NCBI RefSeq assembly: GCF_030915505.1 | Contig: NZ_CP133265.1 | Span: forward strand, 434,001-498,000 | DNA length: 64,000 bases | Reading direction: 5' to 3' | DNA from: Neobacillus sp. OS1-2 | Lineage (GTDB): Bacteria > Bacillota > Bacilli > Bacillales > Cytobacillaceae | In this document: in pieces, positions 1 to 7,890 of the stretch | Layout of the letters: each line of letters starts with the position of its first letter | Numbering within the stretch: the first letter of the stretch is position 1 | Notes under the pieces: generated by a model | What the model saw: the letters and a program-made list of their open reading frames with translations, nothing else | The model's database searches: none | Told to the model about the DNA's origin: nothing | Made by a program: the position numbers and the translations under genes

Positions 1-390
1 TTTTCTATCTTTTCAACCATCATTTTCTTTATGACACCTATTTTTCAAATCATCCTAAATACAAAAGCTAATGATGCGGAATTACAGTCAATGGAGTGGG
101 AGGTTTTTTGCAGCCAAGTAAAAAAAGAGATACGGCTTGCCACAAGTGCCACTGTTGTCTCGGACCGATTAATCCTTGATAAGGATACTGAAACGATTCA
201 ATATGAGAAGTACGGGTCGAATCTTAGAAGACGCGTGAATTCAACTGGTCATGAAATTATCCTTCAAAACGTATCACAGGTCACCTTTTTAGTCATCAAC
301 AACATAGTTAAGATTACTGTTACGGATAGTTGGGGAAAAGAATACGGTGTGACATGCTACCTATTAGTGAATAGGAGTTCGGGTACATGA
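1..390 (+). CDS. comGF: Competence minor pseudopilin ComGF (5' end outside window)
   Basis: The reading frame is open from the first base, so the start codon lies upstream of the window; 129 residues are visible. The first codons encode a hydrophobic stretch (FSIFSTIIFF) that fits the tail of the N-terminal pilin helix, followed by a hydrophilic globular domain. ComGF is a minor pseudopilin of the DNA-uptake competence pilus and acts at the membrane and cell wall. The assignment rests mainly on position: it overlaps comGG by 4 bases and is followed by yqzE, as in B. subtilis. Sequence conservation in this family is low. Confidence 0.82.
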   Translation, partial: FSIFSTIIFFMTPIFQIILNTKANDAELQSMEWEVFCSQVKKEIRLATSATVVSDRLILDKDTETIQYEKYGSNLRRRVNSTGHEIILQNVSQVTFLVINNIVKITVTDSWGKEYGVTCYLLVNRSSGT

Positions 391-770
391 AAAATAATGA
401 ACAAGGATTTACCTATCCGCTAGTGTTATGCTTACTCATCATTTTTCTAGTATTTTTCTCTATGCAAATGGAACAATTACAAACGGAAAGAAAAATGGCT
501 CACGAAACGGCAATGATCCACCAAGAAGAATATTATTTACTTTCATCTGTAAAGAAAATCGAATGGCAGTTTCAAACTAGTGGAACTATTTCCACCAAGG
601 GAACTATTATCTATAAAAATGGAACTATGAACTATCAAGCTGATCCCCCATCAGGGTTTGTCCAAAAGGTTAATTTCTCACTCAGTCTCAAATCCGGTGA
701 ATCGATCTTCGGCCGTGGACTTTTTGATACAAGATCAAAAAAACTCGTCAAATGGGTAGAAGTGAATTAA
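387..770 (+). CDS. comGG: Competence minor pseudopilin ComGG
   Basis: 127 residues. The N-terminus has a prepilin-peptidase-like GFTYP motif at residues 7-11 followed by a roughly 17-residue hydrophobic helix, and the C-terminus ends in a KKLVKW motif. Both are typical of ComGG, the last minor pseudopilin of the comG operon, which joins the competence pilus needed for DNA uptake. It lacks the Glu5 seen in major pilins, as ComGG usually does. It starts inside comGF (4-base overlap), so the two are translationally coupled. Confidence 0.85.
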   Translation: MKNNEQGFTYPLVLCLLIIFLVFFSMQMEQLQTERKMAHETAMIHQEEYYLLSSVKKIEWQFQTSGTISTKGTIIYKNGTMNYQADPPSGFVQKVNFSLSLKSGESIFGRGLFDTRSKKLVKWVEVN

Positions 771-831
771 GCAGTTTTGAAAAAGTAAAACGTGGACATA
801 CTTTTAGTGTATTAAAAAGGCAGGTGTGTCC

Positions 832-1017
832 ATGAAAACAAATGATTACGTAAAATACATGACCCAAACCATCGTAAAATATGCCGATCAGCCGAAAGAT
901 GAACGTAAACGACTTCGAAAAGAGAAAAAACAAACAAGAGCTGATTTTTGGTATCGATGGTTTGGGATTCTCCCTTATATCCTTTATACAGAAGTGAAAA
1001 AAAGACGTAAGCTCTAA
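832..1017 (+). CDS. yqzE: YqzE family small protein
   Basis: 61 residues from the ATG at 832; a GTG at 826 would add two residues, but the AGG-rich stretch at 816-825 fits the ATG better. The protein is strongly basic, with a central aromatic segment (FWYRWFGILPYILY) and a Lys/Arg-rich end. This is the signature of the YqzE family, which sits directly after comGG in Bacillus. Its function is unknown; co-expression with competence genes is inferred from position only. Confidence 0.8.
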   Translation: MKTNDYVKYMTQTIVKYADQPKDERKRLRKEKKQTRADFWYRWFGILPYILYTEVKKRRKL

Positions 1018-1047
1018 GAAGCAGATTCTATATCGGCTTCTTTTTTT
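1017..1047 (+). terminator. Terminator after comG-yqzE
   Basis: The hairpin arms AGAAGC (1017-1022) and GCTTCT (1036-1041) are followed by a run of seven T. It starts at the yqzE stop codon and would end the comG transcript. Confidence 0.7.
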
Positions 1048-1113
1048 GCCACAATTCCCAATAACCCTTCGCTTGACGAAACGCAATTCTTTATTAAATC
1101 CACTATCTTTCTA

Positions 1114-1128
1114 ATATTGTTACAATAT
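1114..1128. promoter_or_regulatory. Palindrome ATATTGT-T-ACAATAT upstream of the regulator
   Basis: Perfect 7-bp inverted repeat around one base, about 120 bp upstream of the winged-helix gene at 1247. Related ATATTGTAA / ATATTGTTA sequences occur at the yqgY promoter (1987-1995) and at the midA promoter (3442-3470). It is a candidate operator for the adjacent regulator; this is an inference. Confidence 0.4.
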
Positions 1129-1172
1129 AAAGTCCGTAATTGTGAACATTTTCTAAACATATAGTGCTAAAC

Positions 1173-1200
1173 TTGTTAACCTCATTCCCTTGTTATAATT
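1173..1200 (+). promoter_or_regulatory. Sigma-A-like promoter for the winged-helix regulator
   Basis: TTGTTA (1173-1178), 16-bp spacer, TATAAT (1195-1200), 46 bp before the start codon. Only the -10 is a perfect consensus. Confidence 0.5.
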
Positions 1201-1246
1201 GCTGTATTATAATGGAATAAATTATGGGGGCCAGAGGTGAATAGAG

Positions 1247-1945
1247 ATGGAACAAACATTAAAAATAACAAACGTTTTGTCAGATCCAACACGATACTAC
1301 ATTTATCAATACATTACCAAACGTCATCAAGAAGTGACCGTCCAAGAAGTAGCTGAAAATTTTAATATTCATCCCAATGTGGCGAGACTGCATTTATCAA
1401 AGTTAGAAGATGTTAACATGTTAGTGTCAGAAACAAAAAAAACAGGGAAAGGTGGTCGCCCAAGCCGACTATATCGTTTATCCGATGATGTCATTCAGCT
1501 CCACTTCCCATACCGTGACTATATGCTTTTGGCCAAAGTGGCCATTCAGACGATGATCTCCCTTGGAGAGGTCGGGAAACAAGCACTATTCTTAACCGGG
1601 AAACGATTTGGTACGGAAATGATTGAGCAGGAAATGGCAAAAAGATCTCTTGGTGAAGAATTAGAATTTGACCAAAAGCTAACAATATTAAAAAGTGCCG
1701 CAACCTTAGCTGGTTTTTACCCGGAATTCGAAGCAAATGGCGATAAAACTAAAATTTATTTTCAGATTTTCAACTGCCCTTTTAAAGAGGTAGCAGAAGA
1801 ACATACTGAAACAGTTTGCAATATGCATCATCAATTTTTGAAGGGGATGTTCGGTGCACTTTTCGAAACGGTTGAATTAATTGAAAAAGAAAACATGATT
1901 TCCGGGTGTGATACATGCTCATATCAAGCACTTGTAACAAACTAA
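1247..1945 (+). CDS. Winged-helix transcriptional regulator with SufR-like C-terminal cysteines
   Basis: 232 residues. Residues about 5-70 form an ArsR/MarR-like winged helix (IHPNVARLHLSKLE is the recognition helix), with a basic wing KTGKGGRPSRLY at about 68-79. The C-terminal half carries Cys177, Cys191, His194 and Cys221/Cys224 (CDTC), the arrangement of COG2345/SufR-type regulators that bind an Fe-S cluster. Such a protein would sense iron, redox or cluster status and repress target promoters. No suf genes lie nearby, so the regulon is unknown; palindromes at 1114, 1987 and 3442 are candidate sites. RBS GGGGGCCAGAGGTG is just upstream. Cluster binding is inferred. Confidence 0.78.
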   Translation: MEQTLKITNVLSDPTRYYIYQYITKRHQEVTVQEVAENFNIHPNVARLHLSKLEDVNMLVSETKKTGKGGRPSRLYRLSDDVIQLHFPYRDYMLLAKVAIQTMISLGEVGKQALFLTGKRFGTEMIEQEMAKRSLGEELEFDQKLTILKSAATLAGFYPEFEANGDKTKIYFQIFNCPFKEVAEEHTETVCNMHHQFLKGMFGALFETVELIEKENMISGCDTCSYQALVTN

Positions 1946-1958
1946 TTCGAAACCATTA

Positions 1959-1995
1959 TTTACATTGTACCTCCTTTTACATTATAATATTGTAA
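1959..1995 (+). promoter_or_regulatory. Promoter of yqgY with near-palindrome over the -10
   Basis: TTTACA (1959-1964), 18-bp spacer, TATAAT (1983-1988). The -10 is embedded in TTACATTATAATATTGTAA, an imperfect inverted repeat that includes the ATATTGTAA half-site also seen upstream of the neighbouring regulator. Confidence 0.5.
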
Positions 1996-2029
1996 TGATG
2001 GTATCGATGGGGTAAAAGGAGGGATACAT

Positions 2030-2272
2030 ATGGATCGCATGTTCAGAGTTTGTGGTTTCTGGACGGGCATTTTTACCGTAATGTTTTATCTAGGTGATAT
2101 GGATAAAACTGCAATGTTATTTTTAGCTCAAACAGGATTCTTTGTACTGCTAAGCTACCTAAAGCTGTCTGAGCGTATGTATTTGCATATTTTCGCAGCA
2201 TATTTAACGATTTTTTTCGCTGGCTTCACGTATTGGACTACATTCATGATGCCGCTTGGCGGAGGACATTGA
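2030..2272 (+). CDS. yqgY: DUF2626 family small membrane protein (YqgY)
   Basis: 80 residues with two or three hydrophobic membrane segments (about residues 7-24, 28-43 and 51-72), ending in a Gly-rich MPLGGGH tail. It matches the DUF2626 family, YqgY in B. subtilis. A strong AAAGGAGG RBS lies 8 bp upstream. It has its own promoter and terminator, so it is monocistronic. Function is unknown. Confidence 0.8.
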   Translation: MDRMFRVCGFWTGIFTVMFYLGDMDKTAMLFLAQTGFFVLLSYLKLSERMYLHIFAAYLTIFFAGFTYWTTFMMPLGGGH

Positions 2273-2273
2273 G

Positions 2274-2305
2274 AAAAAGCCGGAGTAAAGCTCCGGCTTT
2301 TTTTA
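2274..2305. terminator. Bidirectional terminator between yqgY and midA-like gene
   Basis: AAAAAGCCGGAG / CTCCGGCTTTTTTT hairpin with A- and T-runs on both sides, between convergent genes; it overlaps the stop of the minus-strand gene. Confidence 0.85.
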
Positions 2306-3394
2306 TTCTGTAAAAAGATCACTTTCACTTAATTGCAATCCTTTTTGTTGCACAATTATATGAAAATAAGAACTCATCCCAGAGGGCATAACTAAACTTC
2401 GTATCGCTCGATTCCGCTTGCTTACCTCTGAAAATGGATTCGGATCATAATGATTTTCTAATTCCTTCAGAATCCCGGCCTTCAATAAAAATTCATCCTG
2501 CCTTAGCTTGGTTAATAAATGTAATCCCTCTTGCGCACCTTTTTGAATGAGGGAGTCAAAATGAATATGCGTTGTAATATCCATTTCCCCAGGATGCTGC
2601 AAGACATCATGAATCATCGTATGTTGATAATATCCTCTCAGGCTCCCTTCCGCCCTCCGTGGATCCATCCATTCGTCATTCGTATAACCGTAATCAGCCG
2701 TCACAACTATACCTTTGGTTAACACGGTTGCTATTTCTTGAATCACCTTCTCCATTGGCAACGGAATTTCAATCCGCTGTTTTTCTTTTAAATTAATTTT
2801 ACCCACTTCTAAAAATGACAGAATTTCGGGATTCGTTAACGGAAGTTTCATCTCGTACAATCCATTATTTTCAGCTCCAACCATTACTTCAAAAAGTTTT
2901 CCATCTATTTTTTCAATCACATGAACGGGAAGGGCATCAAAAAGTTCATTTGAGAAAATCATCCCTTCAAAATGATCTATTTCACTTAGACTCCCAACTT
3001 GAACAACAGAATGTTCAGGCAGCAGCATTTCCTGTTGTAATTTTAGATGATATGGGCTGCTTTCCACAATAATATATTGTAAGGAAGTTTTAATTGAATC
3101 ATTCCACTCCTGCAAAAATGCCTTTGCGAAGCGTCCGTTTCCTGCTCCAATTTCACAAAATACCGCAGGCAGACTTGTTGTTTGACAGATATGGGAAAAC
3201 CATTTTGCTACTAGCCTTCCATATACATCCGAAATATTGCTAGTCGTAATGAAGTCCCCTTGGCGGCCAATTTTCTGCTTTTCCTTCATATAATAGCCAA
3301 ATTTCGGATGATAAAGAACAGCCTCCATATAGTCTGCATAAGTGATAAACCCATTTTTAGAATTTGAAATTAACTTTTGTAAATATGTAATCAT
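2303..3394 (-). CDS. MidA-type SAM-dependent methyltransferase (COG1565)
   Basis: 363 residues. The N-terminus (ITYADYMEAVLYHPKFGYY) and the SAM-binding loop EIGAGNGRFA at about 83-92 are characteristic of the COG1565/DUF185 family. In eukaryotes the homologue NDUFAF7/MidA is a protein arginine methyltransferase for complex I; the bacterial role is not established. RBS AAAAGGAGTC precedes the ATG. The promoter region (3409-3470) is unusually rich in palindromes, which suggests tight control. Family assignment is firm; substrate unknown. Confidence 0.85.
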   Translation of the reverse strand: MITYLQKLISNSKNGFITYADYMEAVLYHPKFGYYMKEKQKIGRQGDFITTSNISDVYGRLVAKWFSHICQTTSLPAVFCEIGAGNGRFAKAFLQEWNDSIKTSLQYIIVESSPYHLKLQQEMLLPEHSVVQVGSLSEIDHFEGMIFSNELFDALPVHVIEKIDGKLFEVMVGAENNGLYEMKLPLTNPEILSFLEVGKINLKEKQRIEIPLPMEKVIQEIATVLTKGIVVTADYGYTNDEWMDPRRAEGSLRGYYQHTMIHDVLQHPGEMDITTHIHFDSLIQKGAQEGLHLLTKLRQDEFLLKAGILKELENHYDPNPFSEVSKRNRAIRSLVMPSGMSSYFHIIVQQKGLQLSESDLFTE

Positions 3395-3408
3395 CTTGAC
3401 TCCTTTTC

Positions 3409-3470
3409 AGTTAACACTATTGACATAGTGTTAACTTTGTTATATTGTTAGGATAGTAGCTTAACAATAT
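3409..3470 (-). promoter_or_regulatory. midA promoter with two nested palindromes
   Basis: On the minus strand TTGTTA (3467-3462) and TATAAC (17-bp spacer) form a sigma-A-like promoter. The inverted repeat ATATTGTTA-N11-TAACAATAT (3442-3470) covers the -35 and spacer. A second perfect 12-bp palindrome AGTTAACACTAT-TGAC-ATAGTGTTAACT (3409-3436) follows directly downstream, over the expected transcription start and leader. Operator function is inferred. Confidence 0.5.
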
Positions 3471-3503
3471 CCCCTCCCATTATAAGAAAAAAGAACATCC
3501 CCT

Positions 3504-3539
3504 AGAAAGACCCTTCTCATCGGTGAGAAGGGTCTTTCT
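3504..3539. terminator. Terminator between yqgX and midA-like gene
   Basis: Perfect 16-bp stem (AGAAAGACCCTTCTCA with its complement) around TCGG, directly after yqgX on the minus strand. Confidence 0.8.
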
Positions 3540-3558
3540 ATTTATGGTTTAAAAAATA

Positions 3559-4194
3559 TTAAAAACCATTCAAAAATGGATTGCTATCCATTTCCTCCCC
3601 AATTGTCGTCACGGCGCCATGGCCGGACAGGACATAGGTTTCTTCAGGCAACGTTAACAGCTTGTCATGAATGCTTTTTAATAACTGGGCGTTATTACCT
3701 CCGGGAAGATCTGTTCTCCCAATACTGCCCTGAAATAAGGCGTCACCGGAGATGACAAACCCATCCTTCTCAAAATAAAAAGAAACACTGCCAGGCGAAT
3801 GTCCGGGTGTATGCGAAACATCAAACTCAAAATCCCCTATTTTCATTGTGCCTTCGTTTTTGATGATGTGATCAGCAGGATTTACACGAATAGGTTCAAC
3901 ATGCATAAACATTTGTGAACCGTTTAATGCGGGATCACCCAGCCACTTTTCTTCTTGCTTATGAACGTATACAGGAATTTTATATGCCTCTCTTACCACA
4001 TTGACCGCACCTATATGATCAAAATGAGCATGCGTTAAAATTATCGCAACGGGCTTTAATTTTCTCTCCTGCAATAAATGAATCAATTTATTTCCTTCTC
4101 CGCCTGGATCAAAAATTAAACATGTCCGGTCAGAATGTTCAACTAGATAACAATTTGTTTGCAATGCCCCCAAGGGAATTTGCTGCCATTTCAT
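3559..4194 (-). CDS. yqgX: Metallo-beta-lactamase fold hydrolase YqgX
   Basis: 211 residues from the ATG at 4194, preceded by GGAGGACC; an in-frame upstream start at 4221 has no RBS. The zinc motif THAHFDH sits at about residue 54-60, with further ligands in the GHSPGS and SGHG motifs. The fold and length match YqgX and glyoxalase-II-like hydrolases (thioester hydrolases). A glyoxalase II role is plausible but not shown by the sequence. Confidence 0.85.
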   Translation of the reverse strand: MKWQQIPLGALQTNCYLVEHSDRTCLIFDPGGEGNKLIHLLQERKLKPVAIILTHAHFDHIGAVNVVREAYKIPVYVHKQEEKWLGDPALNGSQMFMHVEPIRVNPADHIIKNEGTMKIGDFEFDVSHTPGHSPGSVSFYFEKDGFVISGDALFQGSIGRTDLPGGNNAQLLKSIHDKLLTLPEETYVLSGHGAVTTIGEEMDSNPFLNGF

Positions 4195-4404
4195 AAAAAA
4201 GGTCCTCCAATGCAATGTCATAGGTTTATTTTACCTCATAACCTGTGGACAAGGAAATCACTGATCTGATATTGCACTATTTTTGCTCTCGACAAATCCA
4301 ATAAAAGAATATAAAATAGGATTGGAATGTATATAATATAGTTACATAATATTTTTGAACATGTAAGGCTTCTTGCCTGCTTATGCTAAAAAGGGGGATT
4401 AATC

Positions 4405-4581
4405 ATGGGTTTAGTTATTATTTTTGCCATCGTAACCGTTCTTGCTGCCTTCGGTGGGTATAGCGCACTAAAGAACAAAAACTTCTTAGGTGCATTTTGG
4501 GGAGTTGCTTCCTTCTTTGTTTTTGGCTGGTTTACCGTCATGACAATTATTAATTCTGGATTTCCTACTGGATCGCATTAA
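4405..4581 (+). CDS. yqgW: DUF2759 small membrane protein (YqgW)
   Basis: 58 residues, start ATG after AAGGGGGATT. Two hydrophobic membrane segments (about 2-20 and 29-49) are separated by the short basic loop ALKNKNF. The sequence matches the DUF2759 family, YqgW in B. subtilis, and the position between yqgX and yqgU is conserved. Function unknown. Confidence 0.8.
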   Translation: MGLVIIFAIVTVLAAFGGYSALKNKNFLGAFWGVASFFVFGWFTVMTIINSGFPTGSH

Positions 4582-4582
4582 A

Positions 4583-4608
4583 AAGGACTGTCAATGACAG
4601 TCTTTTTT
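4583..4608. terminator. Terminator between yqgW and yqgU
   Basis: GACTGTCA / TGACAGTC hairpin with flanking A-run and T6, serving both convergent genes. Confidence 0.75.
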
Positions 4609-5740
4609 ATTTCTGTATGAGCTCATATATTTTTTTGGCTTGTAGATCGATAATTTTTTCAAATTGGTAGCCGTACAGTAGGGCTCCACCAGATGGCGAA
4701 AAATGGATCGGTTCATTATCCAAGCCTTCCATAATCAGATTACTGCTTTTCCCTTTCAAATCATAGCTTTCCAGTTGGAACCCATCTGAGTAAGTATCCA
4801 TTTCACCACTTTTTAGCGGCCTAAACGTGATAAATTGTCCCTTCTTTTCATTAAAATCAAAATATGGAACTAACCAATCGGAATACTTTGTAAGCTGTGG
4901 GATTGAAAAGGTAAAAAGCTTTTTCAACTCTTTGTCAAAAAATGAATAGTCTGCCATCGTTTGATCGTGTTCATTTACGGAGACAGCCATGAGCAGATCA
5001 CGATATGTTGAAAAATGGATTGCTGATTGGATCACCGTTTTTTCGTTCCCATTTTTTGATCCTTTCATGATAAGAGGAGCAGATAAGGATGGATTTTCTT
5101 GGTCCCAATCTAAAAAGACTTCCTCTTCCCCATTCATCCATTTAACAAAGGGCTGCCGTAAGAAGACCTCAGTGTTTGTTGCCTTGTTCATATCCAATAA
5201 AAATAGCTGGAAACTCCAATCCTCAGCAAATTTCGATACCAAAATCTCTGACTCATTATACGGATTCCATTCAAATACTAATTCATAAGATGGAAAAGAC
5301 TTCTCCATTTGTTCTGTCCCTTTTAAATCGATGATGGTGACATGTCCTTCATATGATGATGGCGAAGAATGAACCAAAAGATACTTTTTCGAGGGACTGA
5401 TCTGTACAGTAACAATTGGATTCTTGCTCTCGTAAATCAAGCTACTTTTACCTGTAAAAAGATTATATTGAAAGACTCTTGAAGTTTGTTCAAGATTGGT
5501 TATATAAACTATTTCCGTCTCAGAAAGCCATCCAGCAGCTTTGTAAAATTCCCCCGCACCGTTCGGAATGGCAATAGGTATCTTCCATTCATCTTCTGCA
5601 GCTGAGACGGGCGCTTTAGATTTTTCACTTTTAGCATGATGTGTAGGCTCTACATTATTCATGCATCCACCTAATAGGAGGGTCAATAATAATAGGCTGG
5701 ATAGTAATAAAATACCCCTTACTCGTTTAAGCTGGTACAA
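4607..5740 (-). CDS. yqgU: Lipoprotein YqgU
   Basis: 377 residues, TTG start at 5740 preceded by GGAGGG about 11 bp upstream; no better start exists upstream of the signal peptide. Basic N-terminus, hydrophobic core and the lipobox LLGGC (Cys26) mark it as a membrane-anchored lipoprotein. The rest looks like a beta-propeller (repeated short strands, e.g. ISPSKKYLLV and FEWNPYNESE). It matches YqgU of B. subtilis, of unknown function. Confidence 0.8.
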   Translation of the reverse strand: MYQLKRVRGILLLSSLLLLTLLLGGCMNNVEPTHHAKSEKSKAPVSAAEDEWKIPIAIPNGAGEFYKAAGWLSETEIVYITNLEQTSRVFQYNLFTGKSSLIYESKNPIVTVQISPSKKYLLVHSSPSSYEGHVTIIDLKGTEQMEKSFPSYELVFEWNPYNESEILVSKFAEDWSFQLFLLDMNKATNTEVFLRQPFVKWMNGEEEVFLDWDQENPSLSAPLIMKGSKNGNEKTVIQSAIHFSTYRDLLMAVSVNEHDQTMADYSFFDKELKKLFTFSIPQLTKYSDWLVPYFDFNEKKGQFITFRPLKSGEMDTYSDGFQLESYDLKGKSSNLIMEGLDNEPIHFSPSGGALLYGYQFEKIIDLQAKKIYELIQK

Positions 5741-5909
5741 TTTAAATAGATCCCTCCCCCAAATTTCCTCTCTATTGTTAGTACGTTTTTTTTACAGAAA
5801 TGTTTCAATATTTCAAACACATTAAAACAAATAGGAAAAAAGCCTTAGTGAACGGCTTCTACTTTTTTTGTACACATTGCTAACTTATTGTATGGAGAAT
5901 ATCGAGGGA

Positions 5910-6809
5910 TTACAAGTCAAAATTAAGGGCAGCTAAGAAAATTCCTTCGGCACTTTTAAGGATCTTCAAAAATTGAGATAGTGGAAGTGGATTGATCCCC
6001 TTACCCAATTCAAGTGTAAAACCCGGACGCTTAAACTCTTGAATAAACCAATCTTTGAATCCGGCATGGCTGTTAACATACCTAATGGCTTGGTACCCAC
6101 TTACTCTCTCAAATTCCTTTGCGAGTTTCTCAGACTCAGAGGGTTCATAACCTTCATACCCCCAATAAAATTCTTCTCCTTGGGTATGAAAGGCTAAAAC
6201 ACAATCATATGAATTCTTTTTTACCAAATCCGCCATGGCAACTGCCTCAGGTTCTGTTAATGGTGCATGGCCCGGAAAGTCCCTCGGTGCTGGAGATTTT
6301 GGTTGTTTGTTTTGCCTGCAAATGTCCCAGTTGGCCGGAAACTGGTTATTTAAGTCGATTCCATTAATATTGGCCTTCCAATGAATGAAATCATCGCTCC
6401 CCTCATTCATCCTCATGACCTCTTCCCTAAGGTGATCTGGTGGCCCATTCAGGACCAGATCTACTCCATCAGGATTAACCATCGGAACAACGGATAGCTC
6501 AACCTCTTGGTAAAGATTGAGAACCTTGCTACCTCTCATTAACGTTCCATTCGTTAAAGCCAGCAAGTAATGATTTACCAAACTGATCAATACCATGGTA
6601 GTAATCCATTCATTTGCATGAAAAGATCCATTCATATGTATCTTTTTTGATCCTTTTCCAATCTTAATCTCATGAATCGGATTACCCAGAACACTATTCC
6701 CAATGGTATTTACTGCAATAAAAGGATATTTCCTTTTGAATTCATTGATTATTTTAACAAGCTTTTTATAGTCATAAGCATATGTTCCAATATTAAGCGA
6801 TTGATCCAT
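5910..6809 (-). CDS. yqgT: M14 family zinc carboxypeptidase / endopeptidase (YqgT-like, without LysM)
   Basis: 299 residues. Zinc ligands are visible in HANEW (His64, Glu67) and FHTQGE (His about 212), with the catalytic Glu in TLELGKG near residue 270. The family cleaves gamma-D-Glu-(L)meso-diaminopimelate bonds in peptidoglycan peptides. B. subtilis YqgT carries extra N-terminal LysM repeats, which are absent here, so this version is a bare catalytic domain with no signal peptide and probably acts in the cytoplasm or on recycled muropeptides. RBS GGGGGGAG precedes the ATG. Confidence 0.82.
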   Translation of the reverse strand: MDQSLNIGTYAYDYKKLVKIINEFKRKYPFIAVNTIGNSVLGNPIHEIKIGKGSKKIHMNGSFHANEWITTMVLISLVNHYLLALTNGTLMRGSKVLNLYQEVELSVVPMVNPDGVDLVLNGPPDHLREEVMRMNEGSDDFIHWKANINGIDLNNQFPANWDICRQNKQPKSPAPRDFPGHAPLTEPEAVAMADLVKKNSYDCVLAFHTQGEEFYWGYEGYEPSESEKLAKEFERVSGYQAIRYVNSHAGFKDWFIQEFKRPGFTLELGKGINPLPLSQFLKILKSAEGIFLAALNFDL

Positions 6810-6863
6810 ATTAATTCTCCCCCCATCTTAAAGAATCATATGAGTGATCCCGAAAAAAATGAT

Positions 6864-6897
6864 AAAAAAAGCCCGAATTTCAGGATCGGGCTTTTTA
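6864..6897 (-). terminator. Terminator of the gluP-yqgQ-glcK operon
   Basis: AAGCCCGA / TCGGGCTT stem with T-run on the minus strand, just after the glcK stop. Confidence 0.8.
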
Positions 6898-6906
6898 AAA
6901 GGAAAC

Positions 6907-7881
6907 CTATTTATTTAATTTATTTTTGATAAGCCAGGCTGCACCAAGTACACCCGCATCATTCCCTAACGTAGCAAGTGCTAACTGCGTGGAATCCATA
7001 ACTGCTGAAAAAGTAAATTTAGCAAAGTTTTCATTTACACCGTCCAGTAAAATAGCCCCTGCTTTAGAAACACCACCGCCCAAAACGATTTTTTCCGGAT
7101 TTAGCGTATTAGCAATACCGCCTAAAACAAAACCTAAATGGAAGGAAACCTCATCCAATACTTTTCTGGCTAATGGGTCGCCCTTTCTAGCAGTGTCAAA
7201 AACGTCCTTTGCGGTGATTTTCCCATGTACTTCAAGCAGTGTGCTTAATTCACCCGATGTTTCATGGTTACTTAATTCTTCCATTGCTAATCGAACAATT
7301 CCTGTAGCAGAGGCAACCGTTTCGAGGCAGCCTTTCCTGCCGCAATTACATGGAGCCCCACCGGAGGGAACCGCTGTTATATGTCCTATTTCTCCTGCTG
7401 CGCCGTTTATTCCTTGAACAATAGTACCATTCGCAATTACTCCACCGCCAACACCAGTCCCTAATGTGACACAGACAAGATCCTTTGCACCATTCCCAGC
7501 ACCCTTCCACATCTCACCCAATGCTGCACAGTTTGCATCATTCTCAATCGCTGCCGGGAGGGAGGTGGCTGCTTCGAGACTCTCCTGTAACGGAAAGTTA
7601 TCCTTCCAACCTAAATTCACCGCATTCAAAATAACTCCTCTTTCATAATCCATCGGCCCAGGTGCACCCATACCAATTCCAGCCAGCTTGTCATTTGTCT
7701 CTGCAAGCTCAGCTAGTTTTTCAGAAAGTGCATTCGCAATATTTCGAGTAATATTTTGACCCTCATTAGAATTATCTGTAGGAATTTCCCATTTGTGTGT
7801 AATTTCCCCATCTAACGTAATAAAAGCTATTTTAGTAGTTGTGCCGCCAAGATCAACACCAGCTATCCATTGTTCCGCCAT
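6907..7881 (-). CDS. glcK: Glucokinase, ROK family
   Basis: 324 residues from the ATG at 7881; the in-frame GTG at 7890 overlaps the RBS AGGTGG. Phosphorylates glucose with ATP to glucose 6-phosphate. The ATP loop GVDLGGTTTK is at residues 6-15, and the ROK zinc motif CNCGRKGCLE near 175-184 and the ENDAN sugar-binding motif near 105 are intact. It is the last gene of gluP-yqgQ-glcK, 9 bp after yqgQ, the same order as in B. subtilis. Confidence 0.93.
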   Translation of the reverse strand: MAEQWIAGVDLGGTTTKIAFITLDGEITHKWEIPTDNSNEGQNITRNIANALSEKLAELAETNDKLAGIGMGAPGPMDYERGVILNAVNLGWKDNFPLQESLEAATSLPAAIENDANCAALGEMWKGAGNGAKDLVCVTLGTGVGGGVIANGTIVQGINGAAGEIGHITAVPSGGAPCNCGRKGCLETVASATGIVRLAMEELSNHETSGELSTLLEVHGKITAKDVFDTARKGDPLARKVLDEVSFHLGFVLGGIANTLNPEKIVLGGGVSKAGAILLDGVNENFAKFTFSAVMDSTQLALATLGNDAGVLGAAWLIKNKLNK

Positions 7882-7890
7882 AGTTTCCAC

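Noticed and set aside
748..1086. 112-codon minus-strand frame over yqzE
   Set aside because: Crosses the comG terminator and opposes the real yqzE gene; no family signal.
3420..3446. Plus-strand promoter (TTGACA ... TATATT) for a small RNA ending at the hairpin 3504-3539
   Set aside because: Spacer is only 15 bp and the TTGACA lies in the palindrome loop; not enough to call an RNA gene.
6926..7417. 163-codon plus-strand frame over glcK
   Set aside because: Antisense shadow; Pro/Ser-rich product, no RBS.
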